Assembly: GCA_905250125.1 (NCBI GenBank) | Contig: CAJNOL010000141.1 | Location: 19,492 to 83,491, forward strand | Origin: Rotaria sordida | Lineage: Eukaryota; Rotifera; Eurotatoria; Philodinida; Philodinidae | Direction of reading: 5' to 3' | Length of the DNA: 64,000 bases | In this document: positions 12,601 through 25,700 of the stretch, one piece after another | How the letters are laid out: each line of letters opens with the position of its first letter | How positions within the stretch are numbered: position 1 is the stretch's first letter | Made by a program: the position numbers and the translations under genes | The notes under the pieces: generated by a model | The model's input: only the letters and a program-made list of their open reading frames with translations | Database searches by the model: none | Told to the model about the DNA's origin: nothing

Positions 12601-15600
12601 GTTTTCTGTCAAATTGTGTTTGAAAGTAATTAATTGTCCGAAACGTTGTTTTAAAACACATTCTTGGATATACAACTTGAGAGAATATTTAACTGTGCGA
12701 ACAATTTTGGTTACATCTGGAAATTGCTAAACTTTTCTTCCGTTGTTGCCAAGTTTGAATGTCTTCTGATCGACAGAAGTCATGTTGTCTTAATTGAAAT
12801 TTTGGCATTGTCGTTGCTCACGATGTTTGTCTGTGAGTAAGGACTTTTTTAAAGGTGGATCATAACTTTCACTATTTTCACGTAATCGACGTCTAGCAGT
12901 ACTTGGATTTATATTCACGCCGTCCTTTTTTAGAATCTTTGAGATATCCTTTGATGTAACGTTCAGTTCATGTTTGGCAATATTAACAATTTTTGTATCT
13001 GTTTTCTACGACGTGACATGTAGTGATTGTCCAATTCTTGGTAAATTAGACAGGTCTTCATATTGTTGCTATCTGACAAGTCAATGCCATACAGCTTTTG
13101 GTCCAAATTCAATGTACTTCGAACTAGCTTTATTTGACATTTAAGGACGCAGTGGATGTAGCATGAGAAACAAAATTCATGGCGTTGTGATAAAGAAAAT
13201 AGTATGTTTAAAATCTTACGAAAGAATAATGAAAAAACCTATTCTTGACATCGATTCACATTGTTTCATATTAACAATTGTTACATAAGATTGGATCATC
13301 TAAATCAACGAGTAAGAATATTAGGAACGAGAAGCACTATTGTATAGAACTGTATTTATGTTACACATTACTTTGCTAATAAAATGAAAGCAAATATTAG
13401 AAGTTTTAAAAAAAAAGTGGAAGGTGGAAACGACGCCCTCTAGTGCTCTTCGGAGTACAAGAAACATGAGAGTACAATAGATGTACAGTTTTATAACTAA
13501 GAAAAATCTAGACCTGAATCCGAGAAAATAACGATTTAGGTCTTCTCTTCAGTCACACCGGCACTCTCACAATACGAATGGCAGTGTAACAGACTGACGA
13601 TCTGTGTACTACTACACATCATAAGGAGTATGCCTAAATTAATTAGAAGTTAATTCGAAACCGGACTTATATACGTCTCCTATCTTTGGTGGATCAATGA
13701 AACATATGAAAACCTGTTCGTATAGTTTTTGATGATGGTTCAAGAAAAACATGTGGTCGATGTTGTGTTATATTTTCTGTTGATGGTAATTGATATTGTA
13801 TTGTATCAATTAACATAGCTTCATCATTATTTTCATTTATTGTTTTATCATTTGGATTGATTGTTAAATTAGTTGGAATATTTTCTTCTTGATTTCCAAT
13901 TTGCATTGTTACAGCACCGAACATTTCTGACCAATCGGACTAAAACATAAAAATTTATTTAAAAAAAAAATTTTTTTTTTCTTTTTATTTAAAATAAATA
14001 TAATTTACAGCATCGTTATTAATATTTCTTGTTGAATAATTTTCATTGTTAGTACGATTTATATTTAAACTTAAATCAAGTCGTCGTCCTGGTGGAGTTT
14101 TTATATAAACTGTGCCTGGTCGAGTTGTAGTTTCAGTTGATGCACTTATACTAAATAAAACGAAACATTTCATATACATATATAATATTTTATGTTTTAT
14201 TTTTGTAATCTTACTTTAATTTATATTGTGGTGTTTGTTTAACAAAAAATTTTAATGCTAAAATTTTATCTTCATCTTCTTCTTTCATTCCTAATTCAGT
14301 TAATTTTTCAAATGCCTTTGAAAAGAAAATAATTTTCATTACAATACAAACAAAAAAAGAAGATATTATCTTACATCACGAACAACAGGATCAGTAGATT
14401 CAACATAAGCTGGTTTTAATCCACTACCTGTCATTTGTCGAACATTAGATCGATCAGTTAAATATCGAAATAAATTTTCATTTGGTTGAATTTGTTGAAC
14501 ATACTCAAATAATTCACGTGATAATGGTTCTATCAAAGCATTATATAATATATCCTAAATGACAAATAATATATTATACACTTTTCTATCCATTTTGAAG
14601 TAGATTTCATCGTTATCCTTTTCCTTAATCCTTCAGAAATGCAATAAAGAAGTAGTTTATATATATTATAACGAGACGTGATTGATATAAGATCTGTAGA
14701 GAAGGATACAAATGTCGATTGTGTTTTATAAAAAATACTAAATTCACAATATTCATGATTTTTAACTTTTGCGTATAGATTTTTAAATGTTCGAGTCAAT
14801 CAACTTAAATTTGTGCTACCCATAGAATACTTATGAAGGAAACTCTTCAACTGTCGGATGCTGTTCGATCTGATATTATGACTATGAGCAGATCTCTGTA
14901 AGACTAAGAAAAGTTTACCAGAATTCGGGCACATGGTCTACTGATGAAGAGCTATGGCTATTGTATTGAATTTTTCGTCAGAACATGTCGTTGTTGAAAA
15001 TATTGAAATCAAGAATTTTGTCCTGAAATGTTGCCTATAGATACAGCTAGTAATCATTAAGAGTTCTATTTGTAGTCATAATATCAGATTGCAATAGCGG
15101 CCGACCATTGCGAAATGTTCCTTCATCAGTACTTTTCAAAATTATTAAAATTTTATTTTGTATGAAACAATTGTTTGCAGAATTCAGTGAGATAGGACAA
15201 ACAGGGTTTTTCGGAATCCAGGGCAGCTTTGGATGTTTTTTCTTGAACTGATTCCATCTCCATTAAGTATATATCCTACGTATTTCAATCCGTTATTGTC
15301 ATCATCTCGAAAATTCTCTGTAATACTAAAATATAAATGACTGCTGAAAATTCCAGTAGTGAAGTCTGAATCGATATATCGGATTAAGTTGGCTACATAT
15401 CTACTTCCAGAATTCTATTTTTTGTATACGCCTGTAAAGATATTTTATTTTATAACATACAGCATTTCCAACTTGAACAATTGGAAATTTAAAGAATCGT
15501 TCAATCACCGGTATAACAAATCCATGTACATCAGCTAAATGAGACTTTTCACAAATACTATTAATAAATTCAATAACACTTAATCGAAGCCAAAGATTCT

Positions 15601-18600
15601 AAAAATGAAAATAGAATCAATAAATAACCATCTATATGAATAATAATAGGAAAAAAAAAACAATTTCTTTTCATACTGGATGACAAACAAGTGGTGCAAC
15701 TTGTCGAAGAAATTCATAAATTGTTTTACGTTTTAATAATGATAAACGAACAAAACAAGCAAGTGCTTTTAATACCCGATAAACAACAAATTCTTCTTCA
15801 TCAATTAATCCCTTTAAACATAAAAAAATTAATTAAAAAAAAACTTTTATTTTTCAATAAATTATTTATTCAAACTTGATTTAATAATGGTAAAATAAAT
15901 AATTCACTTTCAAGTCCAATATATGAAGCAACAGTAACAAGACTATCAAATAATGTTGCACGTAAACGCCAATTTGGTTGACTTAATAATGTAGTTAAAT
16001 GTCCACAAATAACTTCAATCGCTAAATTATTAAGAAAACAAAAATCACGAATTGATTTCCATTTTTTTTTTAAAATTACTTTTTCGTTTGCCAAAAAAAG
16101 TACATAAACGTATAAGATCCGATCGACAAACAGCTTCAGCTAATTGTCCATTTTGATCATCATTTTCACCATGTATTAGATCACCGAATTTACCTTGCAT
16201 CCATGTTTGAACACTTTTTAATTCTTCTTCATAAAGTTTCTATTCGACAAGAAAAAAAAAAAAACAAAACAAAAAATTTTCTTTTATGATATATAAATAA
16301 TTTTACTTACAAAATGATCATTATTTATTGTATGATTTCGTTCTTCAATTAAATAAGTTTTCTCTAAAAATCTATATGAAAAAATAAAAATGAACAAGAA
16401 TTTTTTTAATATAGAATAATTCGAGTTTTTGTTTTGTTTTTTTTTTACCTTAATGAATGTTCAGCAAGTAGAGATAAATATTTAGCAAGATTTGATCGAA
16501 CATAACAATCATCTTGAATATTTGCTGTTGACTAGATAAATAATAAAATTTAATAATTAAATAATAAATATAAAGAAGAATTTATTATTTTTTTTTCTTT
16601 ACCAATGTTGGAAAAAGATATTCACTAAAAAGATCAGCATTTTCTTGATTTATATTTTTTACAGATGATATGGCAAAAACAAGAGTTCGAATAGCATCAG
16701 CTCGCACACGATGATAATCGTCATGTAACATGGCATTCTAAAGTAAAATAATTCGATTAAGATACTATTACAATAAATTCTGTTCAATACATGCTAATAA
16801 TTTTCACAAGTCTCTTTTTTTCACAAAATTTTTCCTTTCATCGACATGAACAGGGCGAAAATAAGCAAAGCATTAAAAAAAAAAGGCAAATATTCATATA
16901 ATGCGAAAATTCGATACATTTTCATATGCATTTCCATAGCTGTAAAAGTTCAGTTTCCTACTCTGATGATAATTAGAACTACTAGTAATTCAATACCAAC
17001 GTCTATTACGATAAAAATGAATAAGAGAATCTCGGTAGATACAAAGAAACTTTTTCTCTAATAAATGGAAGACTCTTGAATAAATATGGGCAAGATGATC
17101 TTGGTTCTGGCGGCACTGGGATCGGAACCAAAACGTTTTCTGAGTGAGGTCGGGACCTAAAATTCTCCCAACCGGAGCCGAGACCAAATTTTTTTCCGAC
17201 CAGTGCCGGGACCGAAGCCGTCTGGTCTTGGTCATGTTTACTCTTCACGAAATGTCACTTGAAATGAATGTATTTTCTATTGTTTATTCTAATAAAACAA
17301 ATTCATCTTACCACATAAGGTAAAATTCGATCGAGTATAATTTGATCATCAACAAGAGGGATCATTAAGCGTAAAAGTTCAAGTGCGACAAGTCGAGAAT
17401 GTAAATGCTAAAACAAAAATAGAAAAGATTCATAAATCTAAAAATTTTTAAATATTAATGTTTTAAAATCATACTTTTAATTTTCTCATACAAGATAAAG
17501 CAAGTGAAAGAAGTATTAATAAACATTGTGATGATTCTTGAGTTTTTTCTTCATCAATTTCAATTGAATTCTCATTTGTATTATTATTTTCAATAAGTAA
17601 ACTATTGATTATATATGAAAAATCTCGATGCAATCTAAAGATACAAAATAAATTTAATTAAAAATAATGTTTTTTTTTTGTCTTTGTTTCTTCATACTTA
17701 TAAATTACAAAATCTGGTGAAAATTCTTTTAAAATTTTTTGTACATATGGTAAAAGAAATGTATAAAAACAAGATGGAAATCCTTTGCCTGTTTGTTCAT
17801 CAAGATATTGTTCAGCAGTATGACGTTTCAATGGATCACGATCAATCATACTTGCAACCATTGCCTTAAAACAAAAAAAAATTGAATCTCAATAATATAT
17901 TCGTTAGAAAAATAAATAAATATAAATATTCACCCGTATATCAACATCAACTATTTTATTAACAATTGGCATTGGATCATAGCTATTAATTCTATAATCA
18001 AGCATTTGTGTTAAAGTAAACAATGGTTGTTCAGTAAATAATTCTGCTAATATACAACTAAACAAAAAAAGAAGTTTTTAATAAAAAAAAAACCTTTTTA
18101 TTTTAGATGATCTAACCCGAGAGAAAAAATATCCATTGCTGAAGTACCTAGTTTTCCAAAGCTAGTCGAAAATGTATCATTATTAATATCATTTTTCATT
18201 CTTGTTTGATCATAAAAACGTTCTGGTGCTAAATAACATACATTTCGTTGTGATGCATTAAAATAATAATAATACTCAGCTGGATCTTCCTAGAAAATGA
18301 AAAATAACAAAAAATTTCCTTTCTTATTTAAATACAAATAAGCTTTTTTTTCTCGATGATTTATAAATAGAGCTCATCAAACTATATAAAAAGATGTACG
18401 TTTAAAAATTTCTCTTTTATTTATATACATAAAAATAACAAACTCACAATATTGAGATAAAACTGATTTTCTTTTTATTCTATTCTAACACAATTGGAAA
18501 ATTATTATTTTTGTAATCGCTATGAAATACTGATTATAAAAAACGTAATATTTGTTTTACTTGGAGTATAACATGATTGATTTGTTTTCTCTACATTCAA

Positions 18601-21600
18601 ACGATCATTCAACCATTGTTGACAATGTTGCTTGTAAATCTATTTAGTTCTTTTTTTTTTTGACAAGGTATGAATTCGAATCAGTATCAAAGAAGTCACA
18701 AAATGTATGCATAGACTTTTTTGAAAAGATTTATATGAGGAAATGGCAAAATGATATTTTCGATCTTCAAAAGACATTATTTATTGTCAGAAAACTTTTG
18801 TTCGTACAAAAATAAACATTATATTCATAATTAGTATAAAAAATTGAGTTTAATAACCTATTTTCTAATATAAATAATATTCTTTGCAAAAATTGTCTGT
18901 AGTCTCTTCGGTTCTTTATATATAAAAAATCTTCCTGAAAGGAACCATAAGAGGAATTTTCTTAGAAAAATTAATTGTATCACAAAATATGCCATCTGAC
19001 ATAAATTTTTGTGCTGATTGCGAATATGATGGTTTTTTTTGTATGAACAAAAACTTTCTAACACTATATAACGCTTTTCGGAGATTGAAAATATCACTTT
19101 GCTATTTCTTCATACAAATATTTTGAAAAAGTCTATTCATATCTTTTATGACTTCTCTGATGCTAGTTTGAATTCATACCCTATCAAAAAAAACTAAATA
19201 GGTTTACAAGCTACAGTAGCAACATGGATGGATTATCCATTGAACGCAGAGAAAAAAAATCAATGAAGTTATACTATAAGCAAGACAAAATGTGGTTCAA
19301 ATGAACTCGAAAGTTTTAAACATACATTCTCTCATGCACATGATTTACTGTCCGTTGATTATTTCGAAGAGAAATGAGCAAATGAATAGTTATTGCGACA
19401 ATGAATATATTGTCAGAACAAAAATATCAATAAATTTTCCTAACATAATATAACACTGTGTACTATTAGTTATTTCGAAGGTTGACATTTTCGATTGAAA
19501 AAAAACACATGTAAATTCTTTCCATCCAAACATTTACATTGCGATTGATTTACTGAGAAAATAACAATCGTTAGTATTAGTTGCAAGAATACGAGATGAC
19601 ATTGGACGCTCTAACTCCAGAACATCGGAAAAAAAACTCATAAAAGATGAATGTTTAATGAAATGAGAGCAATGTTATAATGGTCATATTGATATTCTAG
19701 CATTCTCGAAAGTTACTCGATTGAGATATTTTTCAACATCGATTAAAAAGTTAGACAACCGTCTCTCTTTGTTTTTTATTATTTCTTTGCATATTTATTA
19801 GAACTTTTTCTTTTCTTTTTCTGACAATATATTGATCTCCTCAATGACTACGTATTTTCTAATTTCTCTTCTTTCGAATAATCAACGGAAAGTAAATCCG
19901 TGGATAACATACTTGAAACCGGTAACTGGCAAGTCAGGCAGTTCGGTTTCAAGTATAGTGGATAGTAAATCGTGTAATCCACATTATCGTATTCAGTTCG
20001 ATGAGCTCTCTCGAACTCTATATAAATCAGCAAGCAAAAAAATTTACTTAAAAGAAGTTTCGAAACTCCGATCAGTTTACTTACATAAGCAAAAAAGGTT
20101 GGTTTAAAATTAGCAAAATCACTTAATAAAACCCAATTATAACTTGTTAATAAAATATTTTCTATTTTTAAATCCCCGTGTGCTATATTAACATGATGTA
20201 TATGTTTAAGAGCAATTAATAATTGATAAGCAATCCATTTTTTTTCAATACGTGTTAAATAAGGACGTGTTTGTAAACGATAAAATAAATTATCTTTTAT
20301 ATATGGACGTGTTAAAATAATTGAACGATCATTTTTCTAATTTTGTTCAAAAACAAAAAAAGAAATAAACAAATGAAACAAAATAAAATAAAAAGGCCTA
20401 CAGCAACAATTTGAAATGGTAGACAATTTTTTAATGGTGATGGTGATGATTCTTTTTCATGAAGAATTGAATAGATTTCTTAAAATAAAGAACAAAAAAA
20501 AAGAATATATATGATTTTAAAAGAAAAAAAATTATTTTATTTAATAAACCTTGTATTTGTGCCTTGTATTGATCGTATGGAAGTGATTGATCAACAATTT
20601 GAAAAATTTTAAGCACACAATAGCCATTTCTTAAAATAGATGAATATGAAAAAAGAAGTGAAGAGTAATAATTCATTTTTTACCTTGTTTTTGCTCTGGC
20701 AACTTTTAAAAAACGAGTAACACCCAAACTAAAAAAAAAAAAGTATCAAAAGAATTATAGGACATTCTCAAGTGTTGAAAATATCGGTACATTGTACGCA
20801 GGATTTCCTTATCATGATGTATTAAGTTTTTCTCAATACATTTGTTAATGTCGTACTTGGATTTATCAAACGTGCTTATACCGATGTCTGTACTTCGTTT
20901 ATGCACTTGATAGTTTCGTTTCACTCTCTCTATCATGTCAAGTATTATACAAATAAATCGAACTCATACAAGCACAGAATTTACAATATGGAAGATTAAA
21001 GTTTTCGATTTATGATGAAATTCTATTTATTTTGTTCTTCTTTTTTATAATGATATTCTGTGGCAATAATATTATCTTTATTAAATATAAAGCAATCAAG
21101 ACATACATTTTACGTAAGATGATAGAAAAAAATTTAACAACAACGTATTTTTAATTTTTTTCTATAATGAAGATGCTTATAACTTTTTAAGAGAAGATTG
21201 TAGAAAATGCGGCGATCTTTCATTTTGTGCTCTTTAAAATAGCATTGTTAAAAAATAATTTTCTTGGATCTGAAAACTACTATGTCCAATTTTTTTAGAA
21301 ACCCTGATACCATAGTCCATCTAGTATAGAACGCATTTGATAGAAAATTCCGTTGGCTATTAAGATCACTATCTGGATGTTATCTAATTATTTAACATTG
21401 TGGAAAAAAAGCAAAAGCGTATTATTGTTAAAATTTTTTCATCAGCTTATATGTCAGTATTAGAGATGTGCATAACTAAGTTTTTTTTGTCCTAATCTAG
21501 AAAAGACTATTTCAGAATTTATTCGTATTACATCTAAAAAAATTCTTCAATACTCGATTTTTGATTTATTTAGTCAAGCGCTAGCACTTTTTTTGAATCA

Positions 21601-22020
21601 TCTCTTTTAAATTATGTTATAACTGATATAATTTATTAGATAATTCGCTTTAAACCATAAAATGTTTAACTTCCGTTGAGACAACTTTCTCATAGTCCCA
21701 GTTCCGATCTCGGTAACTTTTCTTTCCCGGAGTCTCGATCCCAGGGCTAAAAATTAGTCCCTACACATTTCTAATCAGTATTCAATTTTATATTTTATCC
21801 AGTTATAACCAGATTCGAGATTAAAACAACTATAGATAAGTTTATTCTTCAATAAAATTTCTGTATAAAAGCCATTCATAATCTTTTCAATCTAATTAAA
21901 CTTCATTTTCCAATGAAATCATACTAATTACTTTTTAACATAGTCATATCCAATTAAGTCATTGAAGTAGGTTTCAACGTTAAGAATCTGATTAGGTATA
22001 TGTGCAATTTGATTTCCCAT
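9619..22020 (-). CDS. PIK3R4: VPS15 / PIK3R4, regulatory subunit of class III PI3-kinase
   Basis: I reconstruct 28 exons giving 1,382 residues, close to the usual length of about 1,360. Exons: 21932-22020, 20684-20728, 20550-20629, 20402-20478, 20085-20336, 18117-18289, 17934-18057, 17698-17864, 17475-17634, 17312-17407, 16603-16737, 16449-16531, 16311-16371, 16080-16239, 15876-16021, 15677-15811, 15461-15598, 14375-14554, 14215-14315, 14009-14150, 13714-13939, 11832-12030, 11621-11766, 10798-10885, 10529-10734, 10345-10470, 10122-10282, 9619-10071. The protein starts MGNQ, a myristoylation signal. It has the atypical kinase domain (HGDLKIEN; SDFANF in place of DFG), central HEAT repeats and a C-terminal WD40 propeller ending VVKIWK. 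It anchors VPS34 in autophagy and endosome complexes. Long introns hold mobile elements; no exon is disrupted. Confidence 0.95.
12122..13141 (-). pseudogene. Decayed Tc1/mariner-like transposase in a VPS15 intron
   Basis: Read right to left on the minus strand, fragments match a Tc1-type transposase in order. A helix-turn-helix stretch (NVTSKDISKILKKDGVNINP, then STARRRLRE) is followed by an ASWIFQENNDHKYKWRLA block, equivalent to the WIFQQDNxPxH catalytic motif. A C-terminal DNVWLTMK and AWNTLSIDLIVKLVDS segment follows after frame changes. Several in-frame stops and frameshifts show it is dead. Left-end sequence TACACCTTTGGGCAAAAGT near 12121-12140 looks like a Tc1 terminus; I could not find its partner. 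It shares the strand of VPS15 and sits between exons 13714-13939 and 11832-12030. Confidence 0.75.
14615..14720 (-). repeat. Dispersed repeat family B, copy 1 (VPS15 intron)
   Basis: On the minus strand this shares CTCGTTATAATAT followed by CTTTATTGCATTTCT-type blocks with copies in ECM29 introns at 25365-25460 and 35960-36065. Colinear blocks run for about 70 bp. Family identity is unknown and there are no coding traces. Confidence 0.5.
17090..17245. repeat. GC-rich motif island in a VPS15 intron, probable MITE
   Basis: A sharply GC-richer patch in AT-rich intron DNA, built from variants of GGGACCGAGACC and GGGATCGGAACC. Its ends (ATGGGCAAGATG and, in reverse, ATGACCAAGACC) resemble each other weakly, as decayed terminal inverted repeats. 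Open frames here are artefacts of the motif repetition. Confidence 0.45.
18550..19290. mobile_element. Long-inverted-repeat (foldback) element in VPS15 intron
   Basis: The left arm (about 18550-18880) and right arm (about 18985-19290) are inverted copies over roughly 300 bp. Examples: GGTATGAATTC at 18667 pairs with GAATTCATACC at 19171; CTTTTGTTCGTAC at 18798 pairs with GTATGAACAAAAAC at 19039; GCTTGTAAATCTATTTAG at 18630 pairs with CTAAATAGGTTTACAAGC at 19193. Spacing is conserved along the arms. No coding capacity. Exact ends and target duplication could not be fixed. Confidence 0.75.
21461..21773. mobile_element. hAT-type MITE in VPS15 intron 1
   Basis: Ends are TAGAGATGTGCAT and, reverse-complemented, TAGAAATGTGTAG. 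The flanks 21453-21460 (GTCAGTAT) and 21774-21781 (ATCAGTAT) match at 7 of 8 bases, consistent with a hAT target-site duplication. The right third contains GC-richer motifs (TCCCAGTTCCGATCTCGG) like the islands seen elsewhere in the window. No coding capacity. Confidence 0.7.
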
Positions 22021-22150
22021 CAACAAACAATCATGATCTAGAATAAAACCATGATAAAAGAAAAAACAATAAAAATAATATTTCAGGTCATATAGAAAAC
22101 AACAAATTCAAAAAAAAAATTTTCCTAAATTAATCATCTATTATATTCTG
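22021..22150 (-). promoter_or_regulatory. Ferredoxin-VPS15 intercistronic spacer with 3' splice acceptor
   Basis: The 130-bp spacer holds a pyrimidine-rich run ending TTTTATTCTAG (AG at 22038-22039), 17 bases before the VPS15 ATG. There is no upstream exon to splice it to within the gap and no AATAAA hexamer. This looks like a trans-splice acceptor or an unseen 5' UTR intron. Confidence 0.5.
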
Positions 22151-22624
22151 TCACCGTTGATCGTTCACATCCTAAAACATAATAAGAATCCATCAAATTT
22201 CCATATAAAAAAAATCTTGTTTTTTTTTTCTTCTTACTTTTGGTACAACAAAAACCCAATCTTTCATTCTTGGTTCAACTATAATTTGACATGCAAGTCG
22301 TGATGTTGGTGTTAAACCAAATGCTAAATCTAACATATCATTTTCTTCTTCAACTGGTTCTGGTAGTGTTTTATAATTTTCACTATCAAGTACAACATGA
22401 CATGTTGAACAAGCAAGTGTACCTTCACATGCTCCAAATCCATCAATATCTAATTTATTATCCAAAACAACATCAAGCATATTTGAACCTATTTTAGCTT
22501 TAGCATTAATTAATTTTTCATCACGATCTATGATTGTAACATTAATATAATTATTTGAATTAGATGAGTATCGTTTTAAAAATAAATTTTGATTAAATAT
22601 GGAACGTATTATTAATCGATACAT
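22151..22624 (-). CDS. FDX1: Mitochondrial adrenodoxin-type [2Fe-2S] ferredoxin
   Basis: Two exons, 22238-22624 and 22151-22171, giving 135 residues. The first about 25 residues are basic and hydroxylated (MYRLIIRSIFNQNLFLKRYS), a mitochondrial presequence. The core has DIDGFGACEGTLACSTCH, with Cys spacing C-x5-C-x2-C-x36-C as in adrenodoxin, then EENDMLDLAFGL and SRLACQI. The DGFGACEGTLACSTCH wording is closer to FDX1 than to FDX2. It carries electrons from ferredoxin reductase to mitochondrial P450s or Fe-S/lipoate synthesis. The last exon has only 7 codons: splicing AAA|gtaaga to ttttag|GAT gives the ending VPKDVNDQR, which fits the family better than reading through the donor to a stop at 22193. 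It lies between ECM29 and VPS15 on the same strand. Confidence 0.88.
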
Positions 22625-22649
22625 TTTTTTTTGTTGTTTTTATTTCATC

Positions 22650-22684
<35 letters not shown>

Positions 22685-22706
22685 CTTTAAATTCTTTCTT
22701 TCTTTA
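22625..22706 (-). promoter_or_regulatory. ECM29-ferredoxin intercistronic spacer with 3' splice acceptor
   Basis: Only 82 bp separate the ECM29 stop from the ferredoxin ATG. On the transcript strand it contains five TTTTG units followed by TTTTTTAG (AG at 22649-22650), 24 bases before the ATG. No AATAAA lies between the stop and this acceptor. This favours co-transcription with trans-splicing. Confidence 0.55.
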
Positions 22707-25700
22707 TCAAAATAAATTATTTTCATTTTGATCAAAATTTGTTATTTCCATAGATTTTGTTTTTATAAATAAATGTTCATATTGTTTTTTTAATTCTTTA
22801 GCTTGTTCACTTATTTCAGTTGAACGATTATCATGTATCATTTCATCGATATTAAATTGAAGAATATTTTTAATTTGTTCATTTTCATAAAAACATATTG
22901 AATATTGTGAATTTTCAAATAAAATTTTTAAAAATTTAAGTATTTCACGTTTTAATCCACTAGATTTTGTACGTGGACCTAAATTAAGAATGGGTTCAAT
23001 TAAACATATTATATCCGAGGATATTATTGTTGAACGTTTTTGTAAAATTTCATTTAATGATTGTATAACAATTAATTGTATTTGCCAATTTGAACGAATA
23101 ATTATTTCAATAAGTAGTTCAAATGTTAATTTTTTATATGAAGATTCTATTTGAGATGTTTTTGGCCAAAATCTTGGTAAACATTCAATTAATATTCGAT
23201 TATATTTATCGGATATAATTGGATCTTCATCACTATCTTTTTTATCTTGTTCTTCATTTGGATCCTCAAAAAAAGAAAAGATACAGAATAATATTAAACC
23301 CTTAGCACTATCAATTTTTATTTTATATTCAAAATCACATAATATCGAGTTGAAAATTTCATGCAATATGAATATTCCTAGTTCAAAATTAATTTCATGT
23401 AGGAGAGACTCTCAAAAACAAATATATTTACCGTTTGTTTAAATGCTTTTTCAAACCATGTCCAAAATAGTTCATATACTTGAAAATTATATTCATCAGC
23501 AAGTAATGATAATACACGTAAAGCCACAGATCGATATTTAAGTGATTGTTTTTTACATTCTTTAAGAATATTTTCATAAATACGTTGAACAAGATCAGAA
23601 GAACTTTTTAATGAATCTCTAAAAAAAAAACAAATAAGAAATTTAACATATCTCATAACTCAACCAGACAATTGTCATATATATTCAAAATTAAAAGAAA
23701 AAACACAACGAGAATATATCATGACAAATAATTTTCTCAAGTATGTTTTGATAACACCTGAAATATTTAGAAGCGAGTAGAATCCGTCAGATCTGTTTCG
23801 GATTTAGTCAAGTCCGGATCTGCAAATTTTTTGTTAACTAGAACCGGCTTCGAAAGTTTTAGATCCAACGGACTTTAGTAGCTAGTGCACATTCATACCC
23901 AATGTTCTCTCAATCATTGAAATACACAAGTATGTTTATTTTAAAATTGTTCATAGGATTCGAAATAATTCTAGAAGAAAATTTCTTTTTAAATATGTTT
24001 GATATTGAAATAAACAATATTGTTTTTTTTTCTCGATGATTCGAAGGATTAATTAGATCAAAAGTACGGATTATAAAAATTTATATACATTTGAACAGAT
24101 AAGAATATAATCATTTTTCTCACGAATTTTTTATTATTTTATAATTTACAATACAAAAAAAAAAAATCTTCTAAATACGAATTTGAGTCTCCGGAAAAAT
24201 TTTTTAATTATTTACAACTATTAAATTCATATTATTATAAATACTTACTTGCAACATGTACAAATTGTTTCAATAGCTTGAAGAAAATATTCCTATCATA
24301 AAAATAATATATTTATTAAAAAGAAAAAAAAATATATATATTCATTCGTACTTTTCCTTCATAAACTCTTCCATAAAGTCCTTTTAAAAGTAATTCAACT
24401 AAGATAAATAAATATTCATTATTTAAATTAGTTTTTAATATTTCTCCAATCATTTGTATAGCACGTGCACCTTTTATTTTCATTGTATATGAATTATGTT
24501 CAATAGCTAAACGTATATTATCAATAATTCCTTTAATATATGTTTGAATTCCAGTTATTGAACTTCCTGTATGTTCAATCCATAAATTTTTCCATATAAA
24601 TTCTTCTTGTTGTTCATTATCATCTTTAATATTTGATAAATTTTCTTGCATAGCTAAAAAAATTAATGGTAATATTTGTTGACCAAATTCTAAAAGTATA
24701 TCATGATTTGATTGTGATATTGAATTAAGTGTTAATGCACAAACATATTGATAATCATTATCAGTTTGATAATACCATGTTGAAATTTTTTGTAAAAGAT
24801 TTTCAATTGATGAACGTTTTGCTATACGTACAATTGAACCTAATACATTTGTATAAGTTTTTCTTAATGTACGATTTGAATTAATACTCATTGTATTAAC
24901 TAATATAGCCATCCATTTACCAACATATTTTGATGAAATCTTTGGATATAAATTACTTAATGTTATAAAATATTGTCCAATAAGACATTTTGTTGTTAAA
25001 CCAATTGAATGTTTGATTGTTTCAATTAATTTTCCTGATAGATCATCGAATATATTTTCATCAACATATTGATTTGTACATGTATTTATTGCATCCATTA
25101 TTGGTGATGAACGTGCACAATGTAAACGTGCTACATCAATTTGTTCTTTCATTTCAGATGCTGATAATTTCATTGAAGCATAATTAAATATATCAGGTTC
25201 AATTGATGATAAAGCTTCAAATAGAGCTATGATTATTACAGTACAATATGGTTTTAATGTATCACGATCACCATAACGAATTATTTCGACTGAAAATAAA
25301 AAATAAAAATACTAACACGATTGACTAATGAAGAAAGAGTATAGGACAGAAATTTGGACGCTTTCCCTCACAGACTGTGAAAAACATTCCATCAAAGACT
25401 GTATGTCAATAAACTTTCACTATAATTCTTTATTGCATTTCTGGAGAATTAAGAAGGTCCACTCAGAACAGACTGTTTGGGTTGAAATTTACAGGAACGA
25501 GTAGTCCTAGTGACAAACGCTCATGGTAAAAAATTTCAGGCCGATATGTTATACTAGATCGAACTTCTAGTTTGTTTATGTGGTTTCCAGGAGAATCGTA
25601 TTAAGAGGTACAATGCTTAGGTTGGTTTCAAATTAAAGCTAACTTTTGTCCGAACAGAATTTTGAAATTCCCTTCCATTCATTTTTTATGAGCATTTTAA

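Noticed and set aside
16990..17248. Two overlapping minus-strand frames with Arg/Pro-rich translations
   Set aside because: They coincide with the GC-rich motif island in a VPS15 intron; the flanking VPS15 exons join in frame without them.
22193..22237. Ferredoxin reading through to KKKQDFFYMEI
   Set aside because: A consensus donor gtaaga lies directly after VPK, and splicing to 22171 restores a family-like ending.
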